From assembly GCF_000247815.1 (NCBI RefSeq), contig NC_021683.1, forward strand, positions 9,124,286 through 9,188,285: 64,000 nucleotides of DNA. The letters are read 5' to 3'. The position numbers and the translations under genes are program-made. Shown here piece after piece: positions 56,871 to 64,000 of this stretch. Each line of letters starts with the position of its first letter. Positions within the stretch are counted from its first letter, which is position 1. The notes beneath the pieces were generated by a model. That model was not told the DNA's origin, did not search any database, and saw only the letters and a program-made list of their open reading frames with translations. The stretch comes from Ficedula albicollis (taxonomy: Eukaryota > Chordata > Aves > Passeriformes > Muscicapidae).

Positions 56871-59800
56871 TTTTCTTTTCTTATCAATTAGTTATTTTTA
56901 TTTTACTGGTTTTCAGACATTGAAGTACCTGACCAGTGTATAGTGACATAATAGCCAGTTCAGTATGTTCTCCAAAGAAACAGTAACTAACATAACTTGG
57001 TAGATACAGTAAAGCATTTTGTAAGGTTTTGCCCTGAAGTGGAGAAGGAAAGTCTTTAAAGTGTTGGCGATAGCACTGTGGGCTCTGCATTGTGTTCAGA
57101 AATAGGATTGTTATGCTCCTGTGGGCCCTCGGGGATCATGGAAATCAATTGAGCTTCAAAGAGGGGGAATATTGCACAGCAGGAGGGAGGAAATGCCTGC
57201 AGTGAGAGCAGCAAATGTGAATTCTCGTACTGCCTTCGTGTGCCCCGAGGGACTTCACAGAAAAGCTTCGGGAGTCTCCTTACCCTGAAGCAGCTCAAAG
57301 GTTACTGCAGGACACCAGGGATGGGACTTGTTTCTCCTGCCCTGGCTGTGTGGGGCAGCAGGGCACTTGGCCCTCCTCCTGCAGCATCCCTTGGTGCTGA
57401 AGCACAAACTGACCTTGCCTGCTGCTTGGCTCAGTGTGCTCTTGCAGAATTTTATGGTCTCTGAGCTGAGATGCTGTGCATGCTGATTCTTGTTGCTAAA
57501 ATGTGACAGCAATCCTGAAACTAACTCAATTAATTTTAATTCATCCCTTTCTAATAAAGGCTCCAGATAAGCTGCAAGAGGAGATAAATCCTTGATGGAA
57601 TGATTTGAGTAATGGCTATACAGATGCCACCAATATCCTGCTCTCAAGCATATTGAGTTAAATTTCTTCAGAAGAATGAGGTCAGGCCTGCTGATGTAGC
57701 ATGAACCCTGAGACTTAGGACTGGAGCAGCAGCTAACTGAAGGTATTTAATAACTGCAGTGGCTCCCAGCTTCACTTGTAATGCTCTGTTGAGTCCAAGT
57801 GACCAAAATAGTTTTGATAATTCACAATTCTGTCTTAACAACCCATATACTTCTCTAGGTCAGTCCCTTGATATTGAAAAATTCTCTGCACGGACAAAAA
57901 ATTAAAGGCAATTTTGCATCTTGGATGTTGCTGCTGGGCTGAGCTCAAAGCATTTGTCTTTTGGGAGAGGCAGATCTGAAGAAGCACCAGGAGAGATAAT
58001 GTGGAGCTGCTCTTATGGGTTTCCTCACCCACCCTTTGTGAATGCAGCTGTTCACAACTCTCTTGTCTGAGATGTTTTGATTTGCTTGCTCCCATTCAGA
58101 CTAAGCCAAGCTGTTCCTGAGCTGATGCATTAGAGCAGCACTGTGGAGCATTTAAGGACTTGCTGGCATGAGAAGTTCAGGAATGGATAGAAGGGACTGT
58201 TGGTGAGTTTTAATCAGAAGAGAGGAAGGAGTAGAGGAGCTCTGGGGGACAAGGTGAGGATGGCAGTGTGGCAGGAAGGGAGGCTGGGACAGGGCAGCTC
58301 ATGTGAACCAAGAGCTGCTCTGTGCAAAGGGCTGCTCAGGGGGGAGCAAGGGGCCAGCTCTGATCCCCCTCCCAAAGGAACTGAGAGATTTGGGCTGCAT
58401 CAGATCCCATTTTGCCAGGTGTCCTTGTTCCTTGAAATAATCCTGTGTGGTTTGATAGAGATCCTGCATGTTGGCAACATGTGTTGGTCCATCATTTTGG
58501 TTTCATATGATAAAACTGTTTGATATAAAGTCCAATTGCATTTTTAAATAAAACATGTAGTGCATATGATCCCCTTCTGATGTGTGCCGTTTTCCTTTGT
58601 AAAGAAGTGAGGAGTTTGTGTGTGTGTGTCTGCTTAACTTGACCATTGCAGTACTGTCCACAGTATTTCATTTGTTCACACTTAAAGAAGGGCACAACAA
58701 TCAGTTTTAAGAAGGTGAAGCTGACATTTCTTCCTGTATTCTTCAGGCCTTCAAGCAGTCCCTGGGCTCCTGTGATGGCTCCAGGCACTGCTGTATAGAT
58801 AAGTGCTGCTGTGTAATACTAGAACCCTCTGTTCCCCAAAATGCAGTTCCTCACAAGAAAAATCAATCTTCCGTTGCCAGGAACTGTCACATTTTTAATT
58901 CTAAACAGATTTTTCTTTCTGGAAGAGTAATCATATGGTGTGTGAGAACTGATTCATGTGATCATGATCATTCATATTCCAGAGCTCCCATCCAACCTGT
59001 TTAAAACAAAATCCTTCAGCACTACAAGAAGATGGTGATTCATCATTGCTTTGGGGCTAGTTAGGGGCCAGCTGCTGTTTTCCAGAGGGAAATCAAGGGT
59101 GTTGCTGCCCCCTTCACACTGACTTTCTACCTGCTGTTAGAACCTGTTAGTCACTTAACTACTCTAAGCCAGAAATTCTGTTAGGGTTTTGTGTTTGGTG
59201 GCTCAAAATGTACATTGAGAGTAAATCTGCATGTGTGAGTCAGTGTGGCTCTTACTTTGAAAGAAATACTATGTCCAAGGCCTCTCTGCTTGCTTTTTCC
59301 AGAGTATTTGGGCAAGGACCAAGTTGTCTGATTTTGCACAATTTCACATGGGCTGGCTGTGTTCAGAATAATTTTTGATGTTATGATGTAAGAAATATTA
59401 TTCCATGCTAGTTACAATTGTTCTGTGTCAACTTTTGCCCAATGAACACCTTTTTCAAAAACCTTGATTATACCAGTGTAAAGCCCCCTCCTCTCTGCCT
59501 GACTCTGACACAGCACATGTAGCCAAATAAATACCTCACTGTGTGTCTGAGTGTCTGAGGAGTTAAAATACTGGTTAGTTCTGGTTGGTTTTCATGGAAA
59601 GTGTGAACCAGATTGTTTCAGAGAGAAGGTAAGGCTGAAGTAAAACAAGAGGAAATGAAAGCTGGAGCTTACTGGAGATGTAACTCTTAAGCATTAAAAA
59701 TAGGCATTACAAATAGTGAAGCAGAGCCCGTGAAGGATTTGTGTTACTTGGAGGGCTCAGGTGCAACCTAAATACCATATTCTTTGCCTATGTGAATTTT

Positions 59801-60178
59801 TGCTCTAATGAATAAAGTCACTGTTAAAATGTTTATTTGCCAAAGCTGACATCACAAGCTCTTGTGGTGTTTGTGGGGATGTGTGCTTTTTCAGCAGGTA
59901 AAATTATTTCTCCTCATGATCTGGAAAAAATGAGTGCTTGAAACAGCAGGAAAGGTAAGCTGGAGTTTGCTGAGTAGGGCACTCACTGTGGTGTAAGACA
60001 CCATGATTACAGTAATCATGTAACTTGTTATGGACTACCTGTAATGGTTTTATGTAATCTTTTCTATTTCATACATTACTGAATACCCCTTTTAGTTTTA
60101 CTCCTTTCGTTATTTTCAAGTACTGCATATTGCAATTCTGGAAGCTGGTTTTAAGTGCCTTAATGCTTTACACCTACA
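56871..60178. other. Intergenic, no gene seen
   Basis: Sequence downstream of PHAF1. In human the next gene (B3GNT9) is on the opposite strand, but I cannot recognise any of it here. A possible late poly(A) signal sits near 58548 (aataaa). A TG repeat occurs at 58616-58629, and a short perfect palindrome lies at 60002-60020. Confidence 0.5.
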
Positions 60179-60208
60179 CTCTATATATATATATATATAT
60201 ATATATAT
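60179..60208 (+). repeat. ctct(at)13, left flank of poly-G
   Basis: A 30-base block, ctct plus 13 AT units, repeated exactly at 61163-61192 on the other side of the poly-G run. Confidence 0.95.
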
Positions 60209-61162
<954 letters not shown>

Positions 61163-61192
61163 CTCTATATATATATATATATATATATATAT
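61163..61192 (+). repeat. ctct(at)13, right flank of poly-G
   Basis: Second exact copy of 60179-60208; the sequence continues as ttcactgagtgc. Confidence 0.95.
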
Positions 61193-61218
61193 TTCACTGA
61201 GTGCATAAGTTTCATTCT

Positions 61219-61276
61219 NNNNNNNNNNNNNNNNNNNNNNNNNNNNNNNNNNNNNNNNNNNNNNNNNNNNNNNNNN
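61219..61276. other. Assembly gap (58 N)
   Basis: Fifty-eight N. The 15 bases before the gap (cataagtttcattct, 61204-61218) are repeated directly after it (61277-61291). The neighbouring contigs therefore probably overlap and the true gap may be zero or negative. Confidence 0.98.
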
Positions 61277-61291
61277 CATAAGTTTCATTCT

Positions 61292-64000
61292 CATATTATT
61301 ATCCTTCAGAGAGATACTTAAATAGCAATCACAAAAACCTCTGCATGGTTATGCAATGTGCAGTGTAATCAACTAAATAATCAAACCAGCCTGATTTGCT
61401 GTATTCCCTCTTCCCCTCTGCTCATCTCAGAAAAACTGCAGCCCTGAAATTCTGAATTTACCCTGTCCCTTGCTGGGTAGCTCTGCTGCATCCACAAGTA
61501 GGGAGGCTACAGAGATTATTCCACCCTTTTCTGCTTCTGTGCCTGTAGACACCATTTGTCTTCTTACCACACCTTGACTGCCCAGCTCAGGCTGCCCCCC
61601 TGGGACAAGGTTACTGCAAACCTGTGTTATGTCTTTTTTCCAAGGTTTTAGCACAAGGATTGTTGACAGATGGGCTGGGAAAGGGAGGGGGAAGAGAGCA
61701 GATTCGTGAGCTGCGTCTGAATGGTTTGGAGAGAGCATTGGGCTGGCCAGGAGCGGTGGGGGAGCTGTTTGCCACTCTTGGAGGGACTCAGTTGTGCTCC
61801 TCCTTTGGGTTTACATTCCTCTTTACTTTCCTCTCTCATTCCTCAGTATGGTTTTCTTACTGATCATAAGCCTAGAAAGGAATGAAGATTGTATTTAAAA
61901 CCTTTACTGGTTTTTAAAACTGTCACTGCAGTTAGTAGCATCATTAGGGAAATGTGGTGGGCTGATTTTCTGGGCTGCTGAGACCTGCAAGTCCAGCTAG
62001 AAGAGGTACAGCTCAGGACATCAGCAGTTTTTCGTGCTGGGCTTTGGGATATACTTTTTTTTCTCTCTGATCTGATGGTCTTTCAGCACTCCACAGGGAA
62101 TGTTCTCAGTGCTGGTATTTAGTGAAGGTTCTCTGAGCTGTTTGATTATTTTGTACTGTTTGAGTTTGCAGATGAGGTTTGCTTCTGAGAACCTGCTGTA
62201 GAAAGATGAATAATTAAGCTGCAGACAGGAAGCACAAGATTTTAATACTGAATTGCTTCAAGTCCTCTTTGGCTTTCTTTTTTATGAAGTCTGAGTCTGC
62301 AATGGTTTGACTGAATGATGGATCTTGGCATTTGCTACCAGTTCATGTGTCCAGAGATGCACTTGGAGGTGCTGAATGTGAGGCTCAGGCCAGCTCTGCT
62401 CATTAGTGACAAAATCTGGCTCTTATGTACAGCAGGAACAAAACTTGTCTCTGTGTGGATCCTTGGGACTCAATAAAACTTACTGTACTGTAATAATAAA
62501 ACTACTAGTTTCAGAAGTTTATACTGAGAAAGTCTGCTTGCCTTGTTTGCTATTGGTAGAACCCACTTTGGATGTTTTTATGTTTTCTTTCCTTGTCCTG
62601 GGTTAGTCACAAAAAAAACTTGCCAAGCAAGGATTTATGACAAGACTGGTGTACTCAATTAGCCAGTTAATAAAAGCTACTCAGAATTTCATTCTGAAAA
62701 GGATGGGTTTGGGTTTCTGCAGTGCATCAGATCAGTAGAGGGTCCTTCCTGCCAGTTCTCATACACACCTGGGGCTTTAGGATTTTCTGAAAAGACCCTC
62801 ATCCTTAAGGAAACAATCTTCAGCTTGGGTGAAATCAAAGCCTTTGCCTACTATAGCAGTAAGCAGAATTCAATAAACTGCAGGGGTTGCAGCACAGCTC
62901 TCAGCATTTCCCCAGAGCATTATGCTCACATATGGTGTCTGTAAACTTCCAGCTCAACTGCAGAGGCAAATGGAAACTTAAAGCCAGGTCAAACAGGCCG
63001 TGCAGCAGAGGCTGGAGAACAAAACAGGGAGATCTTTCATCAAGAGAGACTCTGGTATTCAGTGGATAAAAGAAATGAGCTATTCTATAGACTAGGATAA
63101 TGGATTAAACAGTTTAGTTCTGTTTTTGCCATCAAGGTGTGTGCTGGCACAGACTGTGTCAAAACAGATGTTGAACAAAATGCACTCATGAATGCTGTGT
63201 TGTGGATAGATTGCAGATCTGAAGACATTATAGAGGGAGGAGCCAATTTCTGCATCTTCAAGCATAAAAGAAAAACCTTAATAGGGACTGCTGAACCTGA
63301 TTAGCTGCCTCATAGGAAATTACAAGGTAAACTCTGTTTATTTTTCTGTCATTGCCATTAAATTAAATCCAGCATAAGGAAAGACTTACCAAGTTATCCA
63401 AAATAATGAATAGTGTATTTTTCATGTTACTGTCTTCATGAAAAATCCCTGTGGTTTCAGTCTTACCACATGTGTGCAGGTGTATTTGACAAACTCACTC
63501 AGACAACTAGAGGCACATCTGCATGCTGTCTTTTAATGATGGTATAAATAATTTCCCAAACTGTAAACTACTCACAGGTAATACATTTCTGTACAATCTC
63601 ATAAATACACAAGTATCACACGGTAGCAGACAGGACAGGGGTGACTTTGTCCCACCAGTGAGGCTTTGGCTTAGTTCCACACCCTGCAAAGCTCCTTGTG
63701 AAGCTTACGTGAACATTTTGTATTTCAGCATTGCATCCTGAAAATATCCCAAATGTAGAAATCTTTCAATTTCTATATAGCTGACCTTTTTTTGGGAATA
63801 CATTACTGTAAGGCTTGAACTCATGATGAGGATTACCAAGGTGTAAAGCTGTTGTTCAGTCTGCCACAGACACTCCCAGCCTGCTGCTCTCTGTGCATTG
63901 TTAGTACCAGTACTGAGCCCAAGCTGCTGCAGGGTGGGAGGGGGCTCACACACGGATATGAAATGCAGCTGTGCTGCATGCTCTGTGCAAGAGAAAGGAA
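61292..64000. other. Intergenic, no gene seen
   Basis: No coding exon, RNA gene or repeat family recognised. Short frames on both strands (for example 61427-61738 on -, 63705-63953 on -) lack domains and good start context. Whether this is flanking sequence of the next gene cannot be said. Confidence 0.45.

Noticed and set aside
57240..58095. Possible exon of the next gene (B3GNT9 or TRADD side)
   Set aside because: None of the frames shows glycosyltransferase or death-domain sequence that I recognise.

Overview
The window looks like a stretch of a bird nuclear genome. It carries CR1 LINE relics typical of birds, long introns with GT-AG splice sites, and two vertebrate genes on the + strand in the order found on human 16q22.1. 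These are the 3' end of CBFB (core-binding factor beta) and the complete PHAF1 gene (also called C16orf70 or MYTHO, the UPF0183 family). There is no CRISPR array, operon, phage or other prokaryotic system. Most small open frames in the window are chance frames in introns, UTRs or repeats.

Layout. 1-8219 is most simply read as the last intron of CBFB. 8220-8288 is the CBFB terminal coding exon, and 8289 to about 10505 is its 3' UTR. About 10.5-21.3 kb is intergenic, with a truncated CR1, a CR1 scrap and an uninterrupted 815-bp GGGCA array. About 21.35-22.70 kb is a GC-rich CpG-island promoter that also holds a tRNA-like sequence on the minus strand. PHAF1 coding exons 1-16 run from 22256 to 54913. 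All 16 join in frame to give a 423-residue protein, with a 3' UTR to about 56870. From 56.9 to 64.0 kb I see no gene.

Function. CBFB is the non-DNA-binding partner of RUNX transcription factors. PHAF1 is an autophagy factor that works with BCAS3 at forming phagophores. The two genes are neighbours but nothing in the sequence suggests that they act together.

The most striking structure is not biology but assembly error. Five pure poly-G runs total 2945 bp (12981-13435, 19378-20090, 21531-22075, 22360-22637, 60209-61162). Two of them are bracketed by exact direct repeats of 25 and 30 bp, and two more by near-echoes. A 24-base Illumina adapter (348-371) ends a 347-bp exact duplication (1-347 = 689-1035). 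A 58-N gap is flanked by a 15-bp repeat. Together these suggest untrimmed reads and two-colour poly-G tails used for gap closing. Frames encoding long polyglycine or polyproline should be ignored.

Genuine points to follow up are the CBFB terminal exon readable in two conserved frames, a tRNA-like element in the PHAF1 CpG island, the GGGCA array with G-quadruplex potential, and a cluster of Pumilio motifs in the PHAF1 3' UTR.
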